From assembly GCA_020635995.1 (NCBI GenBank), contig JACJYS010000002.1, positions 1 through 64,000 of the forward strand: 64,000 nucleotides of DNA. Reading direction: 5' to 3'. Below the pieces are notes generated by a model. It was given only the letters and a program-made list of their open reading frames with translations, was not told the DNA's origin and did no database searches. This DNA is from Chitinophagales bacterium (GTDB taxonomy: Bacteria; Bacteroidota; Bacteroidia; Chitinophagales; UBA8649). The number at the start of each line of letters is the position of its first letter. Positions within the stretch are counted from its first letter, which is position 1. A program made the translations under genes and the position numbers. This document shows, one piece after another, positions 55,320 to 63,869 of the stretch.

Positions 55320-57176
55320 ATGCAGTACTTAAATGTAAAAAATGTAGCCAAGCGTTATGGCGAAAAACTATTGTTTGAAGATGTTTCTTTTATCATAAAC
55401 GAAGGAGAAAAAGTGGCATTAGTTGCCGCTAATGGCACAGGGAAATCTTCTTTAATACGTGCTATGGCAAATATAGAACCTGCCGATGCGGGAGAAATAG
55501 CATTTGCCAAAAATATTAATGTAGCATTTTTAATGCAAGAGCCTGATATTGACACAACTATTTCTATTCTTGAAAACGTGCTATATGCCCAAAACGATAC
55601 TACAAAAGCTATTTTAGCTTATGAAAAAGCACTACAACAACCTAATGATACCATAAAACTAAACCAAGCCATTGCTAAAATGGACGCTTCGCAGGCGTGG
55701 GATTATGAAACAAGAGTGAAACAAATTTTATTTAAACTCAATATTCCCGATATTCACGCCAGTGCTAAAAATCTTTCAGGAGGAGAAAAAAAGCGTGTAG
55801 CTCTGGCAAAATTACTGGTTAATAATCCGGATTTTTTAATTCTTGACGAACCTACCAACCACTTAGATTTAGAAATGATAGAATGGCTTGAAGAATGGCT
55901 GATTCAAAGTAAAATAACGCTTTTGCTTATTACACACGATAGATATTTTTTAGAAAATATTTGCGATAGAATAATTGAACTGGAAAATGGATTGATTTAT
56001 AGCTACTCGGGAAATTATTCTGAATATTTAGAGAAAAAAGAAGCCCGAGTTGCCAATGAACAAGCCAATATTTCTAAGGCTAAAAATTTAATGCGGACAG
56101 AAATAGAATGGATGCGTAGAATGCCCAAGGCAAGAGGAACTAAATCTAAAGCACGTATTGAATCTTTTTATGAGCTTAAAAATCAAGCCAATAAGAAAAT
56201 AGAAAATAAAGAAGTAGAATTAGAAATTAACCCGGAAAGATTGGGTAGTAAAATTTTAGAACTACATAATATTAGTAAAAATTATGGCGATAAAATTTTA
56301 TTTAAAAACTTAAACTATAAGTTTAAACGGTTTGACAAATTAGGAATAATAGGCAAAAACGGTTCGGGAAAATCTACTTTAATTAAAACTATTTTGGGAC
56401 AAACTCAGCCCGATACCGGCAAAGTTGTAATAGGCGAAACCGTAAAATTTGGCGTTTACAGCCAAGAAGGAATGGTTCTTAAAGAGGGCATGCGAGTTAT
56501 AGAAGTAGTAAGAGAGTTTGGCGAATATATTCCGCTTAAAGGAGGTGGCAAAATAACGGCAGCACAGCTATTAGAAAAGTTTTTGTTTCCCGGCTATATG
56601 CACTACGTACACGTGAATAAGCTAAGTGGTGGCGAAAAACGCAGATTGTATTTGCTTACGGTTCTTATTCAAAATCCTAATTTTTTAATTCTTGACGAGC
56701 CTACAAACGATTTAGACTTAATAACCTTAAATATTTTAGAGGAATTTTTGGCAGATTTCCCGGGTTGCCTAATTATTGTTACTCACGATAGGTTTTTTAT
56801 GGATAAATTGGTAGAACACGTTTTTGTTTTTGGCAATAATGGCGAAATAGCTGATTTTCCCGGAAATTATACTCAGTATAGAATTAAAGAAAACGAAACA
56901 AAAGAAACCGCAACTGCACCTAAAGAACAAGATAAAAATACAATAAGCACAGAAGTAGAAGGCGAAAAATTAAGTTATGAAGAACGCAAACTTTTTAACC
57001 GTTTAGAAAAAGAAATTGAGAAATTAGAACTAAAAAAGGAAGCCTTGCATACTAAAATGGCATCTTGTGTAAATGACTATGAAAAGCTAAATGAACTTAG
57101 TCAAGAAAGTAAAAATATTGAAGAGCAAATAGACGAAAAAACCATGGAATGGTTAGAGCTAAGTGAAAGAGCATAA
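55320..57176 (+). CDS. ABC-F family ATPase (Uup-like)
   Basis: A 618-residue soluble protein with two ABC domains: Walker A AANGTGKSS and GKNGSGKST, signatures NLSGGEKKRVALAKLL and KLSGGEKRRLYLL, Walker B LILDEPTNHLD and LILDEPTNDLD. A linker between domains and a C-terminal coiled coil (LFNRLEKEIEKLELKKEAL) match the Uup subgroup. ABC-F proteins act on ribosomes or in DNA-related processes, not in transport. Confidence 0.93.
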   Translation: MQYLNVKNVAKRYGEKLLFEDVSFIINEGEKVALVAANGTGKSSLIRAMANIEPADAGEIAFAKNINVAFLMQEPDIDTTISILENVLYAQNDTTKAILAYEKALQQPNDTIKLNQAIAKMDASQAWDYETRVKQILFKLNIPDIHASAKNLSGGEKKRVALAKLLVNNPDFLILDEPTNHLDLEMIEWLEEWLIQSKITLLLITHDRYFLENICDRIIELENGLIYSYSGNYSEYLEKKEARVANEQANISKAKNLMRTEIEWMRRMPKARGTKSKARIESFYELKNQANKKIENKEVELEINPERLGSKILELHNISKNYGDKILFKNLNYKFKRFDKLGIIGKNGSGKSTLIKTILGQTQPDTGKVVIGETVKFGVYSQEGMVLKEGMRVIEVVREFGEYIPLKGGGKITAAQLLEKFLFPGYMHYVHVNKLSGGEKRRLYLLTVLIQNPNFLILDEPTNDLDLITLNILEEFLADFPGCLIIVTHDRFFMDKLVEHVFVFGNNGEIADFPGNYTQYRIKENETKETATAPKEQDKNTISTEVEGEKLSYEERKLFNRLEKEIEKLELKKEALHTKMASCVNDYEKLNELSQESKNIEEQIDEKTMEWLELSERA

Positions 57177-57179
57177 AAA

Positions 57180-57743
57180 CTACACCGTCATTATTTCTTT
57201 TTCTTTACTGTCCAATATAGCCTGAATTTTTGCAGTATATTCATTCACTATTTTTTGAACTTCGTCTTCGTTTCTTTTGGCTTCGTCTTCGCTTAAGCCG
57301 TCTTTTTCTAAATTTTTAATGTAATCTAAAGCATCTTTTCTTGCCGAACGAATAGAAATTTTAGCATCTTCGCCTAAAGTGCCTGTTTGTTTTACTAAAG
57401 AAACACGTCTTTCTTCTGTTAGCGGTGGAATATTTAAACGAATAAATTCTCCGTCATTTTGAGGTGTTAAACCAATATTAGCAGCCAGTATTCCTTTTTC
57501 AATATCTGATAATATAGATTTATCAAAAGGCTGTATTGAAAGTGTTCTGGCATCGGGAGTGTTAACATTGGCAAGCTGGTTTAATGGCGATTGCACACCA
57601 TAAGCATCTACCATAATATTGCTCAACATTGCAGGGTTTGCCTTTCCTGCTCTAATTTTAATTAATTCTTTTCGCAAGTGATCAAGAGCTTTATCCATTG
57701 ATTCTCTTGCCTCTAAATACATCAATTCTAATTCTTCTTCCAT
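57180..57743 (-). CDS. frr: Ribosome recycling factor
   Basis: A 187-residue RRF that splits post-termination ribosomes with EF-G. Conserved regions include LRKELIKIRAGKANPAML, IQPFDKSILSDIEKGILAANIGLTPQNDG and the C-terminal three-helix bundle with EEAR-like EDEAKRNEDEVQ. It follows pyrH by 23 nt, the usual pairing. Confidence 0.95.
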   Translation of the reverse strand: MEEELELMYLEARESMDKALDHLRKELIKIRAGKANPAMLSNIMVDAYGVQSPLNQLANVNTPDARTLSIQPFDKSILSDIEKGILAANIGLTPQNDGEFIRLNIPPLTEERRVSLVKQTGTLGEDAKISIRSARKDALDYIKNLEKDGLSEDEAKRNEDEVQKIVNEYTAKIQAILDSKEKEIMTV

Positions 57744-57766
57744 AGTTTTTTTACATTTAATACTTA

Positions 57767-58474
57767 TTAATTAGTAACTATTGTGCCAATTTTTTCTCCT
57801 TTAAGCAATTTCTTTAAATTTCCTTTTATATCCATATTAAAAACATGAATAGGAATGTTGTTTTCCTGACAAAGTGTAAATGCCGTAGTATCCATTATAT
57901 TTAACTTTTGTTGCAACACTTCATCAAAGGTTAACTCATCGTATTTAACTGCATTTTTGTCTTTTTCCGGGTCGGCAGTATATATACCATCTACTCTTGT
58001 GCCTTTCAGCACCACATCGGCATCTATTTCTGAGGCACGAAGTGCAGCAGCAGAATCGGTAGTAAAATAAGGGCTTCCCGTTCCTGCCACAAAAATAACT
58101 ACTCTACCTTTTTCAAGGTGTCGGGTGGCTCTTCTTCTAATATAAGGTTCTGCTATTTCTTTCATTTCTATGGCTGAAACCAATCGGGTAAAAATCCCTT
58201 GATTTTCTAATCCATTTTGAAGTGCTACACCGTTAATAACGGTGGCTAACATTCCCATATAATCTCCCGAAACACGGTCTATTCCGCTATCCTGAGCTTG
58301 TAGTCCTCTAAATATATTTCCTCCTCCTATTACAATGGCTATTTCTACATTTTCAGTTAAGGCATCTTTTATGTCTTTGCTGTATTGTTCTACCACTGCC
58401 GGATTTATGCCAAATTGTTTGTTTCCCATTAGGCTTTCTCCACTTAGTTTTAAAAGGACTCTTTTTTTACTCAT
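57767..58474 (-). CDS. pyrH: UMP kinase
   Basis: A 235-residue amino-acid-kinase-fold UMP kinase. Motifs KRVLLKLSGESLMG, VIGGGNIFRG, MGMLATVINGVAL and GTGSPYFTTDSAAALRA are all present. It phosphorylates UMP to UDP. It forms a unit with frr, downstream of a terminator after tsf. Confidence 0.96.
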   Translation of the reverse strand: MSKKRVLLKLSGESLMGNKQFGINPAVVEQYSKDIKDALTENVEIAIVIGGGNIFRGLQAQDSGIDRVSGDYMGMLATVINGVALQNGLENQGIFTRLVSAIEMKEIAEPYIRRRATRHLEKGRVVIFVAGTGSPYFTTDSAAALRASEIDADVVLKGTRVDGIYTADPEKDKNAVKYDELTFDEVLQQKLNIMDTTAFTLCQENNIPIHVFNMDIKGNLKKLLKGEKIGTIVTN

Positions 58475-58523
58475 TGTTCAATTTGTTGCTAAATTACTTC
58501 TTTTCTTTAAAAAACAGATATAA

Positions 58524-58549
58524 AAAAAGGGAACCGAAGTTCCCTTTTT
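58524..58549 (-). terminator. Terminator after tsf
   Basis: 11-bp perfect stem AAAAAGGGAAC / GTTCCCTTTTT with tetraloop CGAA, 15 bp beyond the tsf stop. Confidence 0.87.
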
Positions 58550-58564
58550 AAATAATTATAAATT

Positions 58565-59545
58565 TTAGTCGCCTAATTCTATTCTTGCAAATTCTACAAC
58601 TGCTGCATCTTGGCTAAAATCTTTAATAGCTTTTGCTACAGTTTTATCAGAATCTAAAGCATAAAATTGGTCAAGCAAACAATATTCTTGGTCTAATAAT
58701 GTATTGTCTGCTACAAAACGGTCTAATTTTCCCGGTACAATTTTATCTAAAATTTGTTCAGGTTTTCCCTCTGCTAATAATTCTTTTTTGATGTCTTCTT
58801 TCACTTTAGCAAGAACTTCATCAGTTAACTGAACTTTACTAACGTACTGAGGTACATTTAATAAATGTTTGCCCAAACGAACTCTTTCTTCGTTTTCAGT
58901 AATAATTTGATTTTTAAAAGCTTCAGTTTCTTTAGCTATAAAATCAGCGTCAAACTGTTTGTAGCTCAAAATTTTAGGTTTCATAGCCGCTATGTGCATA
59001 GCTACGCCTTTAAAAAATTGGTCTGCACCGTCTTTTCCACCATCTTTATAAGAAACTAATACGCCTATTCTGTTTCCGGCATGAATGTATGAAGCAATGT
59101 TTTCGCCTTTTTTAGCCACAAAATTGCTGATAGAAATGTTTTCGCCAATAGTTCCTACTTTTTCTTGAACTTTAGCTTTTACTTCTACGCCTTCAATTGT
59201 AGCATTTTCTAATTCTTCTTTAGATTGAATGTTTTTTTCAAGAGCTAAGTCTGCTAAATCTTTTGCAAATTGTATAAACTCTTCATTTTTAGCCACAAAA
59301 TCTGTTTCAGAAGCTAAGTGTACTATAACACCTCTTTTGCCATCGGCAGATGTTTTAGCTATAACCACACCTTCGTTAGCATCTCTACCAGAACGTAGTT
59401 CAGCTAATTTTGCACCTTTTTTTCTTAAATAATCTATAGCACCTTGCATATCTCCGTTAGATTCTGCCAATGCTTTTTTACAGTCCATAAGTCCTGCACC
59501 TGTTTGGTCTCTTAATTCTTTAACTTGTTGAGCAGTAATTGCCAT
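58565..59545 (-). CDS. tsf: Elongation factor Ts
   Basis: A 326-residue nucleotide-exchange factor for EF-Tu. It has the N-terminal UBA-like VKELRDQTGAGLMDCKKALAE and VIVHLASETDFVAKNEEF signatures and a duplicated core domain. It follows rpsB, its standard partner, across a 106-bp gap with a hairpin. Confidence 0.95.
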   Translation of the reverse strand: MAITAQQVKELRDQTGAGLMDCKKALAESNGDMQGAIDYLRKKGAKLAELRSGRDANEGVVIAKTSADGKRGVIVHLASETDFVAKNEEFIQFAKDLADLALEKNIQSKEELENATIEGVEVKAKVQEKVGTIGENISISNFVAKKGENIASYIHAGNRIGVLVSYKDGGKDGADQFFKGVAMHIAAMKPKILSYKQFDADFIAKETEAFKNQIITENEERVRLGKHLLNVPQYVSKVQLTDEVLAKVKEDIKKELLAEGKPEQILDKIVPGKLDRFVADNTLLDQEYCLLDQFYALDSDKTVAKAIKDFSQDAAVVEFARIELGD

Positions 59546-59585
59546 TTTTTTCCTTTTTATTTTTTTGATAAATTATATATATTAA

Positions 59586-59611
59586 AACGGTCAAGCTAAT
59601 GCCCGACCGTT
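59586..59611 (-). terminator. Hairpin between rpsB and tsf (attenuator or weak terminator)
   Basis: On the minus strand AACGGTC and GACCGTT form a 7-bp stem with a 12-nt loop, followed by TTTTAAT. It may reduce read-through from rpsB into tsf or mark an RNA end. Confidence 0.45.
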
Positions 59612-59651
59612 ATTATTTTGGATGGGCGTTTTTTACGCCTTAAAGCAAAAT

Positions 59652-60407
59652 TTATTTTTCTTCTGCTTTAGCTTCTTCTTTTTCTGTTTCAGCACCTTCT
59701 TTTTCAGCTTTTTTATCGCTTTCTTTGTTTTCTAAACCTTCTCTTATAGCTTCTACTAAGTATTTAGTTATAATATCTATAGATTTAGAGGCATCGTCAT
59801 TAGCCGGAATTGGGAAATCTACTTGATTTGGATTTGAGTTGGTATCAACCATACCAAAAGTGGTAATTCCTAATTTTTCTGCTTCTTTTATAGCAATGTG
59901 CTCATGGTTTATATCTACCACAAAAATAGCCGAAGGCAATCTGTTTAATTTTTCAATACCGCCTAATACTGTGTTTAATTTCTCTTGCTGACGAGAAAGC
60001 ATTAAACGCTCTTTTTTAGTTAAACTTGTATTGGTTTCATCACTTAAAATGTCTTCAATAGTTTGCATTTTTTTGATAGACTTTCTTATGGTACCAAAAT
60101 TAGTTAACATACCTCCTAACCATCTTTCGGTTACATAAGGCATATTTACACTTTGAGCATAAGTTTTTACTGTTTCTTTAGCTTGTTTTTTTGTAGCTAC
60201 AAACAATATTTTTCTACCAGAACTTGCTATTTGACGCATTGCCGCAGCTGCTTCTAATAATTTTTCTGACGTTTTGTTAAGGTCTATTAAGTGGATTCCT
60301 TTTTTCTCCATAAAAATGTATTGCAACATTTGAGGATTCCATTTTCTTTTAAGGTGACCAAAGTGAACACCTGCCTTTAACAATTCTTTTTGTTCTATTT
60401 TTTTCAT
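59652..60407 (-). CDS. rpsB: 30S ribosomal protein S2
   Basis: A 251-residue S2 with signature KAGVHFGHLKRKWNPQM, RWLGGMLTNF and DTNSNPNQVDFPIPANDDASKSI. The C terminus is extended by a low-complexity K/E-rich tail (KKAEKEGAETEKEEAKAEEK). Gene order rplM-rpsI-rpsB-tsf is conserved. Confidence 0.96.
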   Translation of the reverse strand: MKKIEQKELLKAGVHFGHLKRKWNPQMLQYIFMEKKGIHLIDLNKTSEKLLEAAAAMRQIASSGRKILFVATKKQAKETVKTYAQSVNMPYVTERWLGGMLTNFGTIRKSIKKMQTIEDILSDETNTSLTKKERLMLSRQQEKLNTVLGGIEKLNRLPSAIFVVDINHEHIAIKEAEKLGITTFGMVDTNSNPNQVDFPIPANDDASKSIDIITKYLVEAIREGLENKESDKKAEKEGAETEKEEAKAEEK

Positions 60408-60431
60408 GTTTCTTGTTCTTCCCTTAAAAAA

Positions 60432-60817
60432 TTAACGCTTACTAAATTGTTCTTTCTTACGTGCTTTTCTTAAACCTGGTTTCTTACGTTCTACCACTCT
60501 GGCATCTCTGGTAAGCATTCTTAATGGCTTAAGCGTTTCTCTGTATTCTTCATCTATTAAAAGTAAAGCTCTTGAAATTCCTAACTGAATAGCTTCTGCT
60601 TGTCCTTTTATACCGCCACCTTGCACATTTACTTTAAAGTCAAAGTTTTTAGTGTTTTCTGTTGCTACTAATGGTTCAAGTACTTTGTTTTGTAAAAATC
60701 AACTGAAAAGTAATTTTTCAAATCTTTTCCGTTTATAGTTACATTTCCTTTTCCTTTGCTAATGAAAACTCTAGCAACTGATGCTTTTCTTCTTCCTACA
60801 GCTACATTTTTTTCCAT
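60432..60817 (-). CDS. rpsI: 30S ribosomal protein S9, 1-nt frameshift
   Basis: The N-terminal half begins MEKNVAVGRRKASVARVFI at ATG 60817 and reads through to KNYFSVDF, after which the frame ends at 60668. One extra T in the T run near 60706 restores LQNKVLEPLVATENTKNF and VQGGGIKGQAEAIQLG, ending LRKARKKEQFSKR at 60432, for 128 residues, normal for S9. S9 is essential in most bacteria, so the missing base is most likely a sequencing error. Confidence 0.92.
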
Positions 60818-60821
60818 AATA

Positions 60822-61259
60822 TTATAAAGTTTGTGGTTTTTGAGCTGCGTGTGGATGCTCAGCACCTGCGTAAACAAATAATTTTTTAAACATGGCTCTT
60901 CCTAATTTATTTTTAGGCAACATTCCTCTTACCGCATTTTCCACTATGGCGATAGGTTTTTTGTCGTTTAAATTTTTAGCCACCACTTCACGTTGTCCAC
61001 CCGGATAGCCGGTGTAACGTATGTATTTTTTCTGATTCCATTTGTCTCCACTTAAATGAATTTTATCAGCATTTAATACAATAACGTTATCTCCTGCATC
61101 AAAATGAGGCGAATAAGTAGGCTTGTGTTTGCCTTTTAGCACCGTTGCTATTTGTGTAGCCAATCTTCCTAAAGTTTTATCTGTAGCATCTACTACAAAC
61201 CACTCTCTCTCATAAGTCTGAGCATTGGCAAATTTTGTTTTGTAACTTAATGTATTCAC
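60822..61259 (-). CDS. rplM: 50S ribosomal protein L13
   Basis: A 145-residue L13: WFVVDATDKTLGRLATQIA, YSPHFDAGDNVIVLNADKI, YTGYPGGQRE and VRGMLPKNKLGRAMFKKLFVYAGAEHPHAAQKP. It is the first gene of the rplM-rpsI-rpsB-tsf set and lies 4 nt before rpsI. Confidence 0.96.
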   Translation of the reverse strand: MNTLSYKTKFANAQTYEREWFVVDATDKTLGRLATQIATVLKGKHKPTYSPHFDAGDNVIVLNADKIHLSGDKWNQKKYIRYTGYPGGQREVVAKNLNDKKPIAIVENAVRGMLPKNKLGRAMFKKLFVYAGAEHPHAAQKPQTL

Positions 61260-61343
61260 AATAAATTTTTTTATTTTTTTATAACTCTTTGATTTTCAGT
61301 ATAAATTTCGCACTAAAATGAAACTCATTAAAAAATCGGACTG

Positions 61344-61374
61344 CAAAGATAAAACTAATTTGCTTTGCAAACAA
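61344..61374 (-). promoter_or_regulatory. Promoter of the rplM ribosomal protein operon
   Basis: On the minus strand TTG (61374-61372), a 20-bp spacer and TATCTTTG (61351-61344) form a full Bacteroidota promoter. The leader to rplM is about 80 nt, long enough for autoregulation. The rest of the 269-bp gap (61260-61528) shows no other feature I can identify. Confidence 0.65.
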
Positions 61375-61528
61375 TAGTTTGTTTTAAAATTTTTCATAGT
61401 ACATTCATAAGTAATTGATAATCAGTTAAAATTTCGCAAATTTTTATTATTCTTTATCTTATCATTGGTGTCTTTTATCACATAATAAACTATTTACTTA
61501 CGCTAATTTTGCATTAAAATATTTAATT

Positions 61529-61973
61529 ATGGACAAACATTCTTACAACGTTAATTTAATTTGGAAAAAAGATAGATTAGGAGCAGTTAGCTCGCCAGAA
61601 CTAAACGACAACATTGAAGTGGCAACGCCTCCTGAGTTTGACAAAGGGATAGCTGGTGTGTGGTCGCCAGAGCATTTTTTTACTGCTGCTGTTAATTCTT
61701 GTTTTATGACTACCTTTTTTAGCTATAGCCGAATACTCTAAATTTGATTTTATAGATTTAAAAGTAGAAAGTGAAGGAATACTGGAAAAAGTGGACGGTA
61801 AATTTATGATGAGCAAAGTAGTTTTAAAACCAACTTTAATAGTAGCTGCCGATACCCGAGAAGATAGAGCTATACGGATAATGGAAAAAGCAGAAAAAGC
61901 TTGTTTGATTTCTAATTCTATAAAATCAGAAATTGAGTTTTTGCCAAAAGTAGAAGTGAAAGAAGCAGTTTAA
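61529..61973 (+). CDS. OsmC-family protein, 1-nt frameshift
   Basis: The first part (MDKHSYNVNLIWKKDRLGAV, TPPEFDKGIAGVWSPEHFFTAAVNSCFMTT) contains the first OsmC cysteine; the frame then ends early at 61741. Removing one T from the run of six near 61694-61699 gives LAIAEYSKFDFIDLKVES and continues to the second redox cysteine in AEKACLISNSI, ending at 61973 with 147 residues. OsmC/Ohr proteins reduce organic peroxides using these two cysteines. Confidence 0.82.
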
Positions 61974-62713
61974 AAATTGTAATACACCCCTGTATTTAAG
62001 CCAAAACTATAAGGGTATTGCAATATTGGAGTATCTCTGTTGGTATAAAAAGCAACATTAACAATAGGTTCTATTCTTAATGTAAATTTTGAGCTTATAT
62101 CGTAATCAAAACCAAGTGAACCGATGTAAGAAAGTAATACTTTATCTGGCATCTTGTTCCTATCTGTTCGTTTTACTTTAGCATTAGTACCATCATAATA
62201 CTCAGATTTTATAATAGATTTTGTAGTTAAATAAATACTTGTATTAAGTCCGGAAGAAACAAATAGATGAAATTTCTCCTTATTTAAAAAATAGTAATTG
62301 ACTTTAACAGGGAAATCTACATATAAATATGTATCATTAATTGTTCCTTTTCCTATTTCATGAAAATTTCCATCAAGAATGAATACGTCTTTAAATATAT
62401 TCTTTCTTCCGGCAAACTGAGCGGCAATTTCTATTCCTACATTTTTATGTAGCTTTAGCACATAATTAATGCCCGTTGTGAAGCCAAATCCTCCTTGTTC
62501 TGTTTTGTTTCTTGATTGGATAAGTGCTTCATAGTTTTCCCAAGGATTTCCAGTACCACATGAAAAAAGTTTTCTATTAACTTTTAAATATCTATAAGAA
62601 TAATTTCCTTGAAAATTAACACCTAAGCTATGTTTGGGATATTCTTTTGTAGTTTCTTGGGCAGATGTAAAACAAAAACTTAGCAGAAATATGTAAACAA
62701 TTAACTTTTTCAT
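61970..62713 (-). CDS. Outer-membrane beta-barrel protein
   Basis: A 247-residue protein with a signal peptide (FCFTSAQ) and alternating beta strands ending in an aromatic residue (GLNTGVYYNF), typical of small porin-like PorT/OMP_b-brl barrels. It overlaps the convergent OsmC-like gene by 4 nt. Cargo or function unknown. Confidence 0.8.
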   Translation of the reverse strand: MKKLIVYIFLLSFCFTSAQETTKEYPKHSLGVNFQGNYSYRYLKVNRKLFSCGTGNPWENYEALIQSRNKTEQGGFGFTTGINYVLKLHKNVGIEIAAQFAGRKNIFKDVFILDGNFHEIGKGTINDTYLYVDFPVKVNYYFLNKEKFHLFVSSGLNTSIYLTTKSIIKSEYYDGTNAKVKRTDRNKMPDKVLLSYIGSLGFDYDISSKFTLRIEPIVNVAFYTNRDTPILQYPYSFGLNTGVYYNF

Positions 62714-62966
62714 ATTGTGAAATTACGAAATGTTTTGTAAGAATAAAAATCTATTTTAGAAAAATATGAATTGAGATTCCGTAGCCATCTCTACTTGTCG
62801 CAGACATGGTAACAGCAGTTAGATAAATTTTCTATTTTATTCCAAAATTTTACGGAATAACACGCACGAAAAAATATTTAGAAATTACAAAACACCCTTT
62901 ACAACCATCTGATAATCAACATTTAATTTCCTATTAACATTGCATTAACAGAGCAAATTAAGCTTT

Positions 62967-62982
62967 TGGCATGCGTCTTGTT
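62967..62982 (+). promoter_or_regulatory. Sigma-54-like promoter for the DUF4476 gene
   Basis: TGGCATGCGTCTTGTT aligns with the RpoN consensus TGGCACGnnnnTTGCW with correct spacing and two C-to-T changes. It lies 27 nt before the ATG at 63010, a normal leader length. The rest of the 296-bp gap (62714-63009) shows no other clear feature. Confidence 0.5.
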
Positions 62983-63009
62983 TTATGTACACTAATAAAA
63001 ACAAGTGCT

Positions 63010-63768
63010 ATGAAAACGATTATTTTAACTTTAGTATCAACCCTACTCATTTTTACAAATGCTACAGCTTCAAAATTGGAGTTTAGTAGCTTTAACAACC
63101 AACCTTATAAAATAAATATTAACGGTCAGGTTTATTATAGTTACCAATCTTCTTTAATTATAGATAATATAATGGCAGGCACTTACAATATAGAAGTTTC
63201 TCCCATAGCACAGCCACATTATGGCAACCATTTTGGGCACAAACCTTATGCAGTTATATTTAACGGTCAAATTCAGGTTTATCCTAATGCCGCCATGACA
63301 TATAATATAGTACCTAATAATTTAGTGTTGGCAAATGTAGTGGCACTACAGCCCGCCACACCTCCGCAAAACACTTATTACCCAAACACTAATATTGTAA
63401 ACAATTATTATACTAATCAGCCCAATAATTGCCAAGCAAATACAGATAACTACCACCACAATCCATATCAACCGCAGGTATTCCCTATGGAGCCAGTTGC
63501 TTTTGAGCAGTTAATAAATACCCTTAAAAGAACCCCTTTTAGCGATAACAAACTGCAAGTTTATCATCAAGCGTTAGCTGCTAATTATTTTACTACACAG
63601 CAAGTAATAAGAATAATGAAAGTTTTTCCTTTTAGTAGCGAAAAACTTGAAGTAGCAAAATCGGCATATACATCTACTTTAGACAGGGAGAATTATTTTA
63701 TGGTAAACAATGCTTTCAACTTTTCCAGCGATGTGAGGGAGCTCAATGAATACATCGCTTCGCTATAA
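63010..63768 (+). CDS. Secreted DUF4476 protein
   Basis: A 252-residue protein: signal peptide (LLIFTNATASK), a beta-rich N-terminal domain, an N/Y/P-rich low-complexity linker (about residues 115-155), and a C-terminal helical DUF4476 domain (FEQLINTLKRTPFSDNKLQVYHQAL, VIRIMKVFPFSSEKLEVAKSAY). Start ATG at 63010 places it just behind the sigma-54-like site; an upstream in-frame ATG would overlap that site. Function unknown. Confidence 0.85.
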   Translation: MKTIILTLVSTLLIFTNATASKLEFSSFNNQPYKININGQVYYSYQSSLIIDNIMAGTYNIEVSPIAQPHYGNHFGHKPYAVIFNGQIQVYPNAAMTYNIVPNNLVLANVVALQPATPPQNTYYPNTNIVNNYYTNQPNNCQANTDNYHHNPYQPQVFPMEPVAFEQLINTLKRTPFSDNKLQVYHQALAANYFTTQQVIRIMKVFPFSSEKLEVAKSAYTSTLDRENYFMVNNAFNFSSDVRELNEYIASL

Positions 63769-63803
63769 ATTTCCGTAATGTGTTTTTGTTTTTGGTTTAA
63801 CAG

Positions 63804-63834
63804 AGCCTGAATTTAGAAATAAGTTCAGGCTTTG
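63804..63834 (+). terminator. Terminator after the DUF4476 gene
   Basis: 8-bp stem AGCCTGAA / TTCAGGCT, 12-nt loop, followed by TTG and a T-containing stretch. Confidence 0.6.
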
Positions 63835-63864
63835 TGCTGTTATAACAATTAGTTTATAAATTTG
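63832..63864 (+). promoter_or_regulatory. Promoter of the SET-domain gene
   Basis: TTG (63832-63834), a 22-bp spacer and TAAATTTG (63857-63864), immediately before the GTG start at 63870, suggesting a leaderless transcript. Confidence 0.5.
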
Positions 63865-63869
63865 TACAA

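Noticed and set aside
60432..60626. Separate 64-codon gene upstream of rpsB
   Set aside because: It is the C-terminal half of ribosomal protein S9.
61791..61973. Separate 60-codon gene after the OsmC-like start
   Set aside because: It holds the second redox cysteine of the same OsmC-family protein in a shifted frame.
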